Below are positions 48,301 through 61,500 of a stretch of DNA of 64,000 nt, piece after piece. The DNA comes from Petrolisthes cinctipes (lineage: Eukaryota; Arthropoda; Malacostraca; Decapoda; Porcellanidae): assembly GCA_033782935.1 (NCBI GenBank), contig JAWQEG010000292.1, forward strand, positions 306,001 to 370,000, written 5' to 3'. A program made the position numbers and the translations under genes. Under the pieces are notes generated by a model. That model worked only from the letters and a program-made list of their open reading frames with translations, did not search any database and was not told the DNA's origin. Every line of letters starts with the position of its first letter. Position 1 is the stretch's first letter.

Positions 48301-49788
48301 CCAAAAGTCGATATGTGCATGCATCTTCTGTACCCGTTTATATCTCAAATTCAGGCTCCAAACACCCGAAAATTCGATATTTTTGGGTCCCAGAAGCGAT
48401 CTGTACTTGCCTACTCAGATGCAGGCCCAAAACATGCTGAAAATCGATATTTTAGGTGCCCAAAGTCAACATGTGTATGCATCTTCTGCACTCGTTTATA
48501 TCTCAAATTCAACCTTAAAACACCCGAAAATTCGATAATTTTGGGTCCCAGAAGCGATCTGTACATGTCTAGTCAGTGCTAGAATGTTTTCAAAATACAG
48601 GCCCAAAACATGCTGAAAATCGATATTTTAGGTGCCCAAAGTCAATATGTGCATGCATCTTCTGTACCCGTTTATATCTTAAATTCCGGCTCAAAACACC
48701 CGAAAATTCGGTATTTTTGGGTCCTAGAAGCAATCTGTACATCCCTACTCCTAGTTAGAATGTTTTCAAGATACAGACCCAAAACATGCTCAAAATCGAT
48801 ATTTTAGGTGCCCAAAAGTCGATATGTGCATGCATCTTCTGTACCCGTTTATATCTCAAATTCAGGCTCAAAACACCCGAAAATTCGATATTTTGGGGTC
48901 CCAGAAGTGATCTGTACATGCCTTCTCAGTGCTAGAATATTTTCAAAATATAGGCCCAAAACATGCTAAAAATCGATATTTTAGGTGCCCAAAGTCGATA
49001 TATCAAATTCAGTCCCAAAACACCCGAAAATTCGATATTTTTGAGTCCCAGAAGAGATCTGTACATGCCTACTTAGTGCTAGAATATTTTCAAAATATAG
49101 GCCCAAAACATGCTAAAAATGGATATTTTAGGTGCCCAAAGTCGATATCTCAAATTCAGGCCCAAAACACCCGAAAATTCGATATTTTGGGGTCCCAGAA
49201 GCAAACTGTACATGCCTACTTCGTGTTAGAGTATTTTCAAAATACAGGCCCAAAACATACTGAAAATCGATCTTTTAGGTGCCCAAAAGTCGATATGTGG
49301 ATGCATCTTCTGTACCCGTTTATATCTCAAATTCAGGCTCAAAACACCCGAAAATTCGATATTTTGGGGTCCCAGAAGCGATCTGTACTTGCCTACTCCG
49401 TGTTAGAGAATTTTCAAAATACAGGCCCAAAACAAGCTGAAAATCGATATTTTAGGTGACCAAAGTCGATATGTGCATGCATCATCTGTACCCGTTTATA
49501 TCTCAAATTCAGGCTCAAAACACCCGAAAATTCGATATTTTGCCGTCCCGGAAGTGATCTGTACATGCCTACTTAGTGTTAGAATATTTTCAAATTATAG
49601 GCCCAAAACATGCTAAAAATCGATATTTTAGGTGCCCAAATTCGATATCTCAAATTCAGGCCCAAAACTCCCGAAAATTCGATATTTTTGGGTCCCAGAA
49701 GCGAACTGTACATGTCTAGTCAGTGCTAGAATATTTTCAAAATATAGGCTCAAAACATGCTAAAAATCGATATTTTAAGTGTCCAAAG
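45341..49788 (+). repeat. 4,448-bp HOR (27-mer), copy 1
   Basis: Between boxes at 46,476 and 50,924 I measured 27 units: 158, 176, 180, 176, 147, 177, 158, 176, 147, 177, 147, 159, 176, 176, 177, 147, 147, 177, 176, 147, 176, 147, 177, 147, 177, 176 and 147, totalling exactly 4,448. Ten of the 27 units are the 147-bp type, the highest share in any HOR here. It contains a chimeric short unit at 48,983-49,129 and a T12 tract at 46,931-46,942. Confidence 0.95.
48983..49129 (+). repeat. Chimeric 147-bp unit inside the 4,448-bp HOR
   Basis: Half A is the short GATATATCAAATTCAG type, and half B is the GATATTTTTGAGTCCCAGAAGAGATC type. Elsewhere (45,505 and 45,652) these belong to two successive units. 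The chimera lacks 177 bp relative to that order, as expected from exchange between neighbouring half-A/half-B boundaries. The same unit is in copy 2 at 53,431. Confidence 0.85.
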
Positions 49789-52700
49789 TCGATATGTGCA
49801 TGCATCTTCTGTACCCGTTTATATCTCAAATTCAGGCTCAAAACACCCGAAAATTCGATATTTTGGGGTCCCAGAAGTGATCTGTACATGCCTATTCAGT
49901 GCTAGAATATTTTCAAAATATAGGCCCAAAACATGCTAAAAATCGATATTTTAGGTGCCCAAAGTCGATATATCAAATTCAGGCCCAAAACACCCAAAAA
50001 TTCGATATTTTGGTGTCCCAGAAGCGATCTGTACATGCCTTCCCCGTGTTAGAGTATTTTCAATATACAGGCCGAAAACATACTGAAAATCGATCTTTTA
50101 GGTGCCCAAAAGTCAATATGTGGATGCATCATCTGTACCCGTTTATTTCTCAAATTCAGGCTCAAAACACCCGAAAATTCGATATTTTTGAGTCCCAGAA
50201 GAGATCTGTACATGCCTACTTAGTGCTAGAATATTTTCAAAATATAGGCCCACAACATGCTAAAAATGGATATTTTAGGTGCCCAAAGTCGATATCTCAA
50301 ATTCAGGCCCAAAACACCCGAAAATTCGATATTTTGGGGTCCCAGAAGCAAACTGTACATGCCTACTCCGTGTTAGAGTATTTTCAAAATACAGGCCCAA
50401 AACATACTGAAAATCGATCTTTTAGGTGCCCAAAAGTCGATATGTGGATGCATCTTCTGTACCCGTTTATATCTCAAATTCAGGCTCAAAACACCCGAAA
50501 ATTCGATATTTAGGGGTCCCAGAAGCGATCTGTACTTGCCTACTCCGTGTTAGAGAATTTTCAAAATACAGGCCCAAAACAAGCTGAAAATCGATATTTT
50601 AGGTGACCAAAGTCGATATGTGCATGCATCATCTGTACCCGTTTATATCTCAAATTCAGGCTCAAAACACCCGAAAATTCGATATTTTGCCGTCCCGGAA
50701 GTGATCTGTACATGCCTACTTAGTGCTAGAATATTTTCAAATTATAGGCCCAAAACATGCTAAAAATCGATATTTTAGGTGACCAAAGTCGATATCTCAA
50801 ATTCAGGCCCAAAACTCCCGAAAATTCGATATTTTTGGGTCCCAGAAGCGAACTGTACATATCTAGTCAGTGCTAGAATATTTTCAAAATATAGGCTCAA
50901 AACATGCTAAAAATCGATATTTTAAGTGTCCAAAGTCGATATGTGCATGCATCATCTGTACCCGTTTATATCTCAAATTCAGGCTCCAAACACCCGAAAA
51001 TTCGATATTTTTGGTTCACAGAAGCGATCTGTACATGCCTACTCAGATGCAGGCCCAAAACATGCTGAAAATCGATATTTTAGGTGCCCAAAGTCAATAT
51101 GTGTATGCATCATCTGCACTCGTTTATATCTCAAATTCAACCTCAAAACACCCGAAAATTCGATAATTTTGGGTCCCAGAAGTGATCTGTACATGTCTAG
51201 TCAGTGCTAGGATGTTTTCAAAATATAGGCTCAAAACATGCTAAAAATCGATAATTTAAGTGTCCAAAGTCGATATGTGCATGCATCTTCTGTACCCGTT
51301 TATATCTCAAATTCAGGCTCAAAAGACCCAAAAATTCGATATTTTTGGGTCCCAGAAGCGATCTGTACATGCCTACTCCTAGTTAGAGTTTTTTTTTTTT
51401 AAATACAGGCCCAAAACATGCTGAAAATCGATATTTTAGGTGCCCAAAGACAATATGTGCATGCATCTTCTGTACCCGTTTATATCTCAAATTCAGGCTC
51501 AAAACACCCGAAAATTCGATATTTTGGGGTCCCAGAAGTGATCTGTACATGCCTACTCAGAGCTAGAAAATTTTCAAAATATAGGCCCAAAACATGCTAA
51601 AAATCGATATTTTAGGTACCCAAAGTCGATATCTCAAATTCAGGCCCAAAACACCCGAAAATTCGATATTTTGGGGTCCCAGAACCGAACTGTACATGCC
51701 TACTCCGTGTTAGAGTATTTTCAAAATACAGGCCCAAAACATACTGAAAATCGATCTTTTAGGTGCCCAAAAGTCGATATGTGCATGCACCTTCTGCACC
51801 CGTTTATATCCCAAATTCAACCTCAAAACACCCGAAAATTCGATATTTTTGGGTCCCAGAAGCGATCTGTACATGCCTACTCCTAGTTAGAGTATTTTCA
51901 AAATATAGGCTCAAAACATGCTAAAAATCGATATTTTAAGTTTCCAAAGTCGATATGTGCATGCATCATCTGTACCCGTTTATATCTCAAATTCAGTCTA
52001 CAAACACCGGAAAATTCGATATTTTGTGGTCTCAGAAGCGATTTGTACATTCCTACTCAGATGCAACCCCAAAACATGCTGAAAATCGATATTTTAGGTG
52101 CCCAAAGTCAACATGTGTATGCATCTTATGCACTCGTTTATATCTGAAATTCAACCTCAAAACACCCGAAAATTCGATAATTTTTGGTCCTAGTAGTGAT
52201 TTGTACATGTCTAGTCAATGCTAGAATTTTTTTAAAATATAGGCTCAAAACATGCTAAAAAACGATATTTTAGGTGCCCAAAGTCGATATATCAAATTCA
52301 GGCCCAAAACACCCAAAAATTCGATATTTTGGGGTCCCAGAAGCGATCTGTACATGCCTTCCCCGTGTTAGAGTATTTTCAATGTACAGGCCCAAAACAT
52401 ACTGAAAATCGATCTTTTAGGTGCCCAAAAGTCAATATGTGGATGCATCATCTGTACCCGTTTATATCTCAAATTCAGGCTCAAAACTCCCGAAAATTCG
52501 ATATTTTTGGGTCCCAGAAGTGACCTGTACATGCCTACTTAGTGCTAGAATATTTTCAAAATATAGGCCCAAAACATGCTAAAAATGGATATTTTAGGTG
52601 CCCAAAGTCGATATCTCAAATTCAGGCCCAAAACACCCTAAAATTCGATATTTTGGGGTGCCAGAAGCAAACTGTACATGCCTACTCCGTGTTAGAGTAT

Positions 52701-54236
52701 TTTCAAAATACAGGCCCAAAACATACTGAAAATCGATCTTTTAGGTGCCCAAAAGTCGATATGTGCATGCATCTTCTGTACCCGTTTATATCTCAAATTC
52801 AGGCTCCAAACACCCGAAAATTCGATATTTTTGGGTCCCAGAAGCGATCTGTACTTGCCTACTCAGATGCAGGCCCAAAACATGCTGAAAATCGATATTT
52901 TAGGTGCCCAAAGTCAATATGTGCATGCATCTTCTGCACTCGTTTATATCTCAAATTCAACCTTAAAACACCCGAAAATTCGATAATTTTGGGTCCCAGA
53001 AGCGATCTGTACATGTCTAGTCAGTGCTAGAATGTTTTCAAAATACAGGCCCAAAACATGCTGAAAATCGATATTTTAGGTGCCCAAAGTCAATATGTGC
53101 ATGCATCTTCTGTACCCGTTTATATCTTAAATTCCGGCTCAAAACACCCGAAAATTCGGTATTTTTGGGTCCTAGAAGCAATCTGTACATCCCTACTCCT
53201 AGTTAGAATGTTTTCAAGATACAGACCCAAAACATGCTCAAAATCGATATTTTAGGTGCCCAAAAGTCGATATGTGCATGCATCTTCTGTACCCGTTTAT
53301 ATCTCAAATTCAGGCTCAAAACACCCGAAAATTCGATATTTTGGGGTCCCAGAAGTGATCTGTACATGCCTTCTCAGTGCTAGAATATTTTCAAAATATA
53401 GGCCCAAAACATGCTAAAAATCGATATTTTAGGTGCCCAAAGTCGATATATCAAATTCAGTCCCAAAACACCCGAAAATTCGATATTTTTGAGTCCCAGA
53501 AGAGATCTGTACATGCCTACTTAGTGCTAGAATATTTTCAAAATATAGGCCCAAAACATGCTAAAAATGGATATTTTAGGTGCCCAAAGTCGATATCTCA
53601 AATTCAGGCCCAAAACACCCGAAAATTCGATATTTTGGGGTCCCAGAAGCAAACTGTACATGCCTACTTCGTGTTAGAGTATTTTCAAAATACAGGCCCA
53701 AAACATACTGAAAATCGATCTTTTAGGTGCCCAAAAGTCGATATGTGGATGCATCTTCTGTACCCGTTTATATCTCAAATTCAGGCTCAAAACACCCGAA
53801 AATTCGATATTTTGGGGTCCCAGAAGCGATCTGTACTTGCCTACTCCGTGTTAGAGAATTTTCAAAATACAGGCCCAAAACAAGCTGAAAATCGATATTT
53901 TAGGTGACCAAAGTCGATATGTGCATGCATCATCTGTACCCGTTTATATCTCAAATTCAGGCTCAAAACACCCGAAAATTCGATATTTTGCCGTCCCGGA
54001 AGTGATCTGTACATGCCTACTTAGTGTTAGAATATTTTCAAATTATAGGCCCAAAACATGCTAAAAATCGATATTTTAGGTGCCCAAATTCGATATCTCA
54101 AATTCAGGCCCAAAACTCCCGAAAATTCGATATTTTTGGGTCCCAGAAGCGAACTGTACATGTCTAGTCAGTGCTAGAATATTTTCAAAATATAGGCTCA
54201 AAACATGCTAAAAATCGATATTTTAAGTGTCCAAAG
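49789..54236 (+). repeat. 4,448-bp HOR (27-mer), copy 2
   Basis: Matches copy 1 at offset 4,448. The only differences I noticed are one near the unit edge (45,447 C against 49,895 T) and two substitutions six bases apart (48,470 C to 52,918 T; 48,476 T to 52,924 C). The T tract (51,389-51,400) is again 12 long. With so few differences in 4.4 kb this is the youngest duplication visible here. A collapsed or duplicated assembly path should be excluded. Confidence 0.94.
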
Positions 54237-54489
54237 TCGATATGTGCATGCATCTTCTGTACCCGTTTATATCTCAAATTCAGGCTCAAAACACCCGAAA
54301 ATTCGATATTTTGGGGTCCCAGAAGTGATCTGTACATGCCTATTCAGTGCTAGAATATTTTCAAAATATAGGCCCAAAACATGCTAAAAATCGATATTTT
54401 AGGTGCCCAAAGTCGATATATCAAATTCAGGCCCAAAACACCCAAAAATTCGATATTTTGGTGTCCAAGAAGCGATCTGTACATGCCTT
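54237..54489 (+). repeat. Start of a third 4,448-bp HOR copy
   Basis: Continues the 4,448-bp order (54,347 corresponds to 49,899 and 45,451) until about 54,505. There one 147/177 module (324 bp) is missing, and the sequence goes on as the 4,032-bp HOR. It also has GTGTCCAAG for GTGTCCCAG near 54,465. Confidence 0.88.
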
Positions 54490-57400
54490 CCCCGTGTTAG
54501 AGTATTTTCAAAATACAGGCCCAAAACATACTGAAAATCGATCTTTTAGGTGCCCAAAAGTCGATATGTGGATGCATCTTCTGTACCCGTTTATTTCTCA
54601 AATTCAGGCTCAAAACACCCGAAAATTCGATATTTTGGGGTCCCAGAAGCGATCTGTACTTGCCTACTCCGTGTTAGAGAATTTTCAAAATACAGGCCCA
54701 AAACAAGCTGAAAATCGATATTTTAGGTGACCAAAGTCGATATGTGCATGCATCATCTGTACCCGTTTATATCTCAAATTCAGGCTCAAAACACCCGAAA
54801 ATTCGATATTTTGCCGTCCCGGAAGTGATCTGTACATGCCTACTTAGTGCTAGAATATTTTCAAATTATAGGCCCAAAACATGCTAAAAATCGATATTTT
54901 AGGTGCCCAAAGTCGATATCTCAAATTCAGGCCCAAAACTCCCGAAAATTCGATATTTTTGGGTCCCAGAAGCGAACTGTACATGTCTAGTCAGTGCTAG
55001 AATATTTTCAAAATATAGGCTCAAAACATGCTAAAAATCGATATTTTAAGTGTCCAAAGTCGATATGTGCATGCATCATCTGTACCCGTTTATATCTCAA
55101 ATTCAGGCTCCAAACACCCGAAAATTCGATATTTTTGAGTCTCAGAAGCGATCTGTACATGCCTACTCAGATGCAGGCCCAAAACATGCTGAAAATCGAT
55201 ATTTTAGGTGCCCAAAGTCAATATGTGTATGCATCATCTGCACTCGTTTATATCTCAAATTCAACCTCAAAACACCCGAAAATTCGATAATATTGGGTCC
55301 CAGAAGTGATCTGTACATGTCTAGTCAGTGCTAGGATGTTTTCAAAATATAGGCTCAAAACATGCTAAAAATCGATAATTTAAGTGTCCAAAGTCGATAT
55401 GTGCATGCATCTTCTGTACCCGTTTTTATCTCAAATTCAGGCTCAAAAGACCCAAAAATTCGATATTTTTGGGCCCCAGAAGCGATCTGTACATGCCTAC
55501 TCCTAGTTAGAGTTTTTTTTTTTAAATACAGGCCCAAAACATGCTGAAAATCGATATTTTAGGTGCCCAAAGACAATATGTGCATGCATCTTCTGTACCC
55601 GTTTATATCTCAAATTCAGGCTCAAAACACCCGAAAATTCGATATTTTGGGGTCCAAGAAGTGATCTGTACATGCCTACTCAGAGCTAGAAAATTTTCAA
55701 AATATAGGCCCAAAACATGCTAAAAATCGATATTTTAGGTACCCAAAGTCGATATCTCAAATTCAGGCCCAAAACACCCGAAAATTCGATATTTTGGGGT
55801 CCCAGAACCGAACTGTACATGCCTACTCCGTGTTAGAGTATTTTCAAAATACAGGCCCAAAACATACTGAAAATCGATCTTTTAGGTGCCCAAAAGTCGA
55901 TATGTGCATGCATCTTCTGTACCCGTTTATATCCCAAATTCAACCTCAAAACACCCGAAAATTCGATATTTTTGGTTCGCAGAAGCAATCTGTACATGCC
56001 TACTCCTAGTTAGAGTATTTTCAAAATATTGGCTCAAAACATGCTAAAAATCGATATTTTAAGTTTCCAAAGTCGATATGTGCATGCATCATCTGTACCC
56101 GTTTATATCTCAAATTCAGGCTACAAACACCGGAAAATTCGATATTTTGTGGTCTCAGAAGCGATTTGTACATTCCTACTCAGATGCAGGCCCAAAACAT
56201 GCTGAAAATCGATATTTTAGGTGCCTAATGTCAACATGTGCATGCATCCTCTGCACTCGTTTTCTCTCAAATTCAGCCTCAAAACACCCGAAAATTCGAT
56301 CATTTTGGGTCCCAGAAGTGATCTGTACATGTCTAGTCAGTGCTAGAATGTTTTCAAAATATAGGCTTAAAACATGCTAAAAATCGATATTTTAAGTGTC
56401 CAAAGTCGATATGTGCATGAATCTTCTGTACCCGTTTATATCTCAAATTCTGGCTCAAAACACCCGAAAATTCGATATTTTTGGGTCCCAGAAGCGATCT
56501 GTACATGCCTACTCAGTGCTAGAATTTTTTCAAAATATAGGCTCAAAACATGCGAAAAATTGATATTTTAAGTGTCTAAAGTCGATATGTGCATGCATCA
56601 TCTGTACCCGTTTATATCTCAAATTCAGGCTCCAAACACCCGAAAATTCGATATTTTGGGGTCTTAGAAGCGATCTGTACATGCCTACTCCGATGCAAGT
56701 CCAAAACATGCTGAAAATCGATATTTTAGGTGCCCAAAGTCAACATCTGTATGCATCTTCTGCACTCGTTTATATCTTAAATTCAACCTCAAAACACCCG
56801 AAAATTCGATAATTTTTGGTCCTAGAAGTGATTTGTACATGTCTAGTCAATGCTAGAATTTTTTTAAAATATAGGCTCAAAACATGCTAAAAATCGATGT
56901 TTTAAGTGTCCAAAGTCGATATGTGAATGCATCTTCTGTACCCGTTTATATCTCAAATTCAGGCTCAAAACACCCGAAAATTCGATATTTTTGGGTCGTA
57001 GAAGTGATCTGTACATGCCTACTCCTAGTTAGAGTATTTTCAAAATACAGGCCCAAAACATGCTGAAAATCGATATTTTAGGTGCCCAAACTCAATATGT
57101 GCATGCATCTTCTGTACCCGTTTATATCTTAAATTCCGGCTCAAAACACCCGAAAATTCGGTATTTTTGGGTCCTAGAAGCGATCTGTACATCCCTACTC
57201 CTAGTTAGAATGTTTTCAAAATACAGGCCCAAAACATGCTGAAAATCAATACTTTAGGTTCCCAAAGTCAATATGTGCATGCATCTTCTGTACCCGTTTA
57301 TATCTCAAATTCAGGCTCAAAACACCCGAAAATTCGATATTTTGGGGTCCCAGAAGTGATCTGTACATGCCTACTCAGTGCTAGAATATTTTCAAAATAT

Positions 57401-58521
57401 AGGCCCAAAACATGCTAAAAATCGATATTTTAGGTGCCCAAAGTCGATATATCAAATTCAGGTCCAAAACACCCAAAAATTCGATATTTTGAGGTCCCAG
57501 AAGCGATCTGTACATGCCTTCCCCGTGTTAGAGTATTTTCAATATACAGGCCCAAAACATACTGAAAATCGATCTTTTAGGTGCCCAAAAGTCAATATGT
57601 GGATGCATCATCTGTACCCGTTTATATCTCAAATTCAGGCTCAAAACACCCGAAAATTCGATATTTTTGGGTCCCAGAAGTGATCTGTACATGCCTACTT
57701 AGTGCTAGAATATTTTCAAAATATAGGCCCAAAACATGCTAAAAATGAATATTTTAGGTGCCCAAAGTTGATATCTCAAATTCAGGCCCAAAACACCCGA
57801 AAATTCGATATTTTGGGGTCCCAGAAGCAAACTGTACATGCCTACTCCGTGTTAGAGTATTTTCAAAATACAGCCCCAAAACATACTGAAAATCGATCTT
57901 TTAGGTGCCCAAAAGTCGATATGTGGATGCATCTTCTGTTACCCGTTTATATCTCAAATTCAGGCTCAAAATACCCGAAAATTCGATATTTTGGGGTCCC
58001 AGAAGCGATCTGTACTTGCCTACTCCGTGTTAGAGTATTTTCAAAATACAGGCCCAAAACAAGCTGAAAATCGATATTTTAGGTGACCAAAGTCGATATG
58101 TGCATGCATCATCTGTACCCGTTTATATCTCAAATTCAGGCTCAAAACACCCGAAAATTCGATATTTTGCCGTCCCGGAAGTGATCTCTACATGCCTACT
58201 TAGTGCTAGAATATTTTCAAATTATAGGCCCAAAACATGCTAAAAATCGATATTTTAGGTGCCCAAAGTCGATATCTCAAATTCAGGCCCAAAACTCCCG
58301 AAAATTCGATATTTTTGGGTCCCAGAAGCGAACTGTACATGTCTAGTCAGTGCTAGAATATTTTCAAAATATAGGCTCAAAACATGCTAAAAATCGATAT
58401 TTTAAGTGTCCAAAGTCGATATGTGCATGCATCATCTGTACCCGTTTATATCTTAAATTCAGGCCCAAAACACCCGAAAATTCGATATTTTGGGGTCCCA
58501 GAAGCAAACTGTACATGCCTA
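54490..58521 (+). repeat. 4,032-bp HOR (24-mer), copy 1
   Basis: Between boxes at 55,048 and 59,080 I measured 24 units: 158, 176, 179, 176, 147, 177, 158, 175, 176, 158, 176, 176, 176, 176, 147, 177, 147, 178, 176, 147, 176, 177, 176 and 147, totalling exactly 4,032. The 178-bp unit has a diagnostic extra T (TTCTGTTACCCG near 57,940). The middle part matches the 5,026-bp HOR with one additional 176-bp unit (57,080). The part before about 55,900 matches the 4,448-bp HOR. It is a recombinant of the two. Confidence 0.94.
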
Positions 58522-61500
58522 CTCCGTGTTAGAGTATTTTCAAAATACAGGCCCAAAACATACTGAAAATCGATCTTTTAGGTGCCCAAAAGTCGATATG
58601 TGGATGCATCTTCTGTACCCGTTTATATCTCAAATTCAGGCTCAAAACACCCGAAAATTCGATATTTTGGGGTCCCAAAAGCGATCTGTACTTGCCTACT
58701 CCGTGTTAGAGAATTTTCAAAATACAGGCCCAAAACAAGCTGAAAATCGATATTTTAGGTGACCAAAGTCGATATGTGCATGCATCATCTGTACCCGTTT
58801 ATATCTCAAATTCAGGCTCAAAACACCCGAAAATTCGATATTTTGCCGTCCCGGAAGTGATCTGTACATGCCTACTTAGTGCTAGAATATTTTCAAATTA
58901 TAGGCCCAAAACATGCTAAAAATCGATATTTTAGGTGCCCAAAGTCGATATCTCAAATTCAGGCCCAAAACTCCCGAAAATTCGATATTTTTGGGTCCCA
59001 GAAGCGAACTGTACATGTCTAGTCAGTGCTAGAATATTTTCAAAATATAGGCTCAAAACATGCTAAAAATCGATATTTTAAGTGTCCAAAGTCGATATGT
59101 GCATGCATCATCTGTACCCGTTTATATCTCAAATTCAGGCTCCAAACACCCGAAAATTCGATATTTTTGGGTCTCAGAAGCGATCTGTACATGCCTACTC
59201 AGATGCAGGCCCAAAACATGCTGAAAATCGATATTTTAGGTGCCCAAAGTCAATATGTGTATGCATCATCTGCACTCGTTTATATCTCAAATTCAACCTC
59301 AAAACACCCGAAAATTCGATAATTTTGGGTCCCAGAAGTGATCTGTACATGTCTAGTCAGTGCTAGGATGTTTTCAAAATATAGGCTCAAAACATGCTAA
59401 AAATCGATAATTTAAGTGTCCAAAGTCGATATGTGCATGCATCTTCTGTACCCGTTTATATCTCAAATTCAGGCTCGAAAGACCCAAAAATTCGATATTT
59501 TTGGGTCCCAGAAGCGATCTGTACATGCCTACTCCTAGTTAGAGTTTTTTTTTTTAAATACAGGCCCAAAACATGCTGAAAATCGATATTTTAGGTGCCC
59601 AAAGACAATATGTGCATGCATCTTCTGTACCCGTTTATATCTCAAATTTAGGCTCAAAACACCCGAAAATTCGATATTTTGGGGTCCCAGAAGTGATCTG
59701 TACATGCCTACTCAGAGCTAGAAAATTTTCAAAATATAGGCCCAAAACATGCTAAAAATCGATATTTTAGGTACCCAAAGTCGATATCTCAAATTCAGGC
59801 CCAAAACACCCGAAAATTCGATATTTTGGGGTCCCAGAACCGAACTGTACATGCCTACTCCGTGTTAGAGTATTTTCAAAATACAGGCCCAAAACATACT
59901 GAAAATCGATCTTTTAGGTGCCCAAAAGTCGATATGTGCATGCATCTTCTGTACCCGTTTATATCCCAAATTCAACCTCAAAACACCCGAAAATTCGATA
60001 TTTTTGGTTCGCAGAAGCAATCTGTACATGCCTACTCCTAGTTAGAGTATTTTCAAAATATTGGCTCAAAACATGCTAAAAATCGATATTTTAAGTTTCC
60101 AAAGTCGATATGTGCATGCATCATCTGTACCCGTTTATATCTCAAATTCAGGCTACAAACACCGGAAAATTCGATATTTTGTGGTCTCAGAAGCGATTTG
60201 TACATTCCTACTCAGATGCAGGCCCAAAACATGCTGAAAATCGATATTTTAGGTGCCTAATGTCAACATGTGTATGCATCCTCTGCACTCGTTTTCTCTC
60301 AAATTCAACCTCAAAACACCCGAAAATTCGATAATTTTGTGTCCCAGAAGTGATCTATACATGTCTAGTCAGTGCTAGAATGTTTTCAAAATATAGGCTT
60401 AAAACATGCTAAAAATCGATATTTTAAGTGTCCAAAGTCGATATGTGCATGAATCTTCTGTACCCGTTTATATCTCAAATTCTGGCTCAAAACACCCGAA
60501 AATTCGATGTTTTTGGGTCCCAGAAGCGATCTGTACATGCCTACTCAGTGCTAGAATTTTTTCAAAATATAGGCTCAAAACATGCGAAAAATTGATATTT
60601 TAAGTGTCCAAAGTCGATATGTGCATGCATCATCTGTACCCGTTTATATCTCAAATTCAGGCTCCAAACACCCGAAAATTCGATATTTTGGGGTCTTAGA
60701 AGCGATCTGTACATGCCTACTCAGATGCAAGCCCAAAACATGCTGAAAATCGATATTTTAGGTGCCCAAAGTCAACATGTGTATGCATCTTCTGCACTCG
60801 TTTATATCTCAAATTCAACCTCAAAACACCCGAAAATTTGATAATTTTTGGTCCTAGAAGTGATTTGTACATGTCTAGTCAATGCTAGAATTTTTTTAAA
60901 ATATAGGCTCAAAACATGCTAAAAATCGATGTTTTAAGTGTCCAAAGTCGATATGTGAATGCATCTTCTGTACCCGTTTATATCTCAAATTCAGGCTCAA
61001 AACACCCGAAAATTCGATATTTTTGGGTCGTAGAAGTGATCTGTACATGCCTACTCCTAGTTAGAGTATTTTCAAAATACAGGCCCAAAACATGCTGAAA
61101 ATCGATATTTTAGGTGCCCAAACTCAATATGTGCATGCATCTTCTGTACCCGTTTATATCTTAAATTCCGGCTCAAAACACCCGAAAATTCGGTATTTTT
61201 GGGTCCTAGAAGCGATCTGTACATCCCTACTCCTAGTTAGAATGTTTTCAAAATACAGGCCCAAAACATGCTGAAAATCAATACTTTAGGTTCCCAAAGT
61301 CAATATGTGCATGCATCTTCTGTACCCGTTTATATCTCAAATTCAGGCTCAAAACACCCGAAAATTCGATATTTTGGGGTCCCAGAAGTGATCTGTACAT
61401 GCCTACTCAGTGCTAGAATATTTTCAAAATATAGGCCCAAAACATGCTAAAAATCGATATTTTAGGTGCCCAAAGTCGATATATCAAATTCAGGTCCAAA

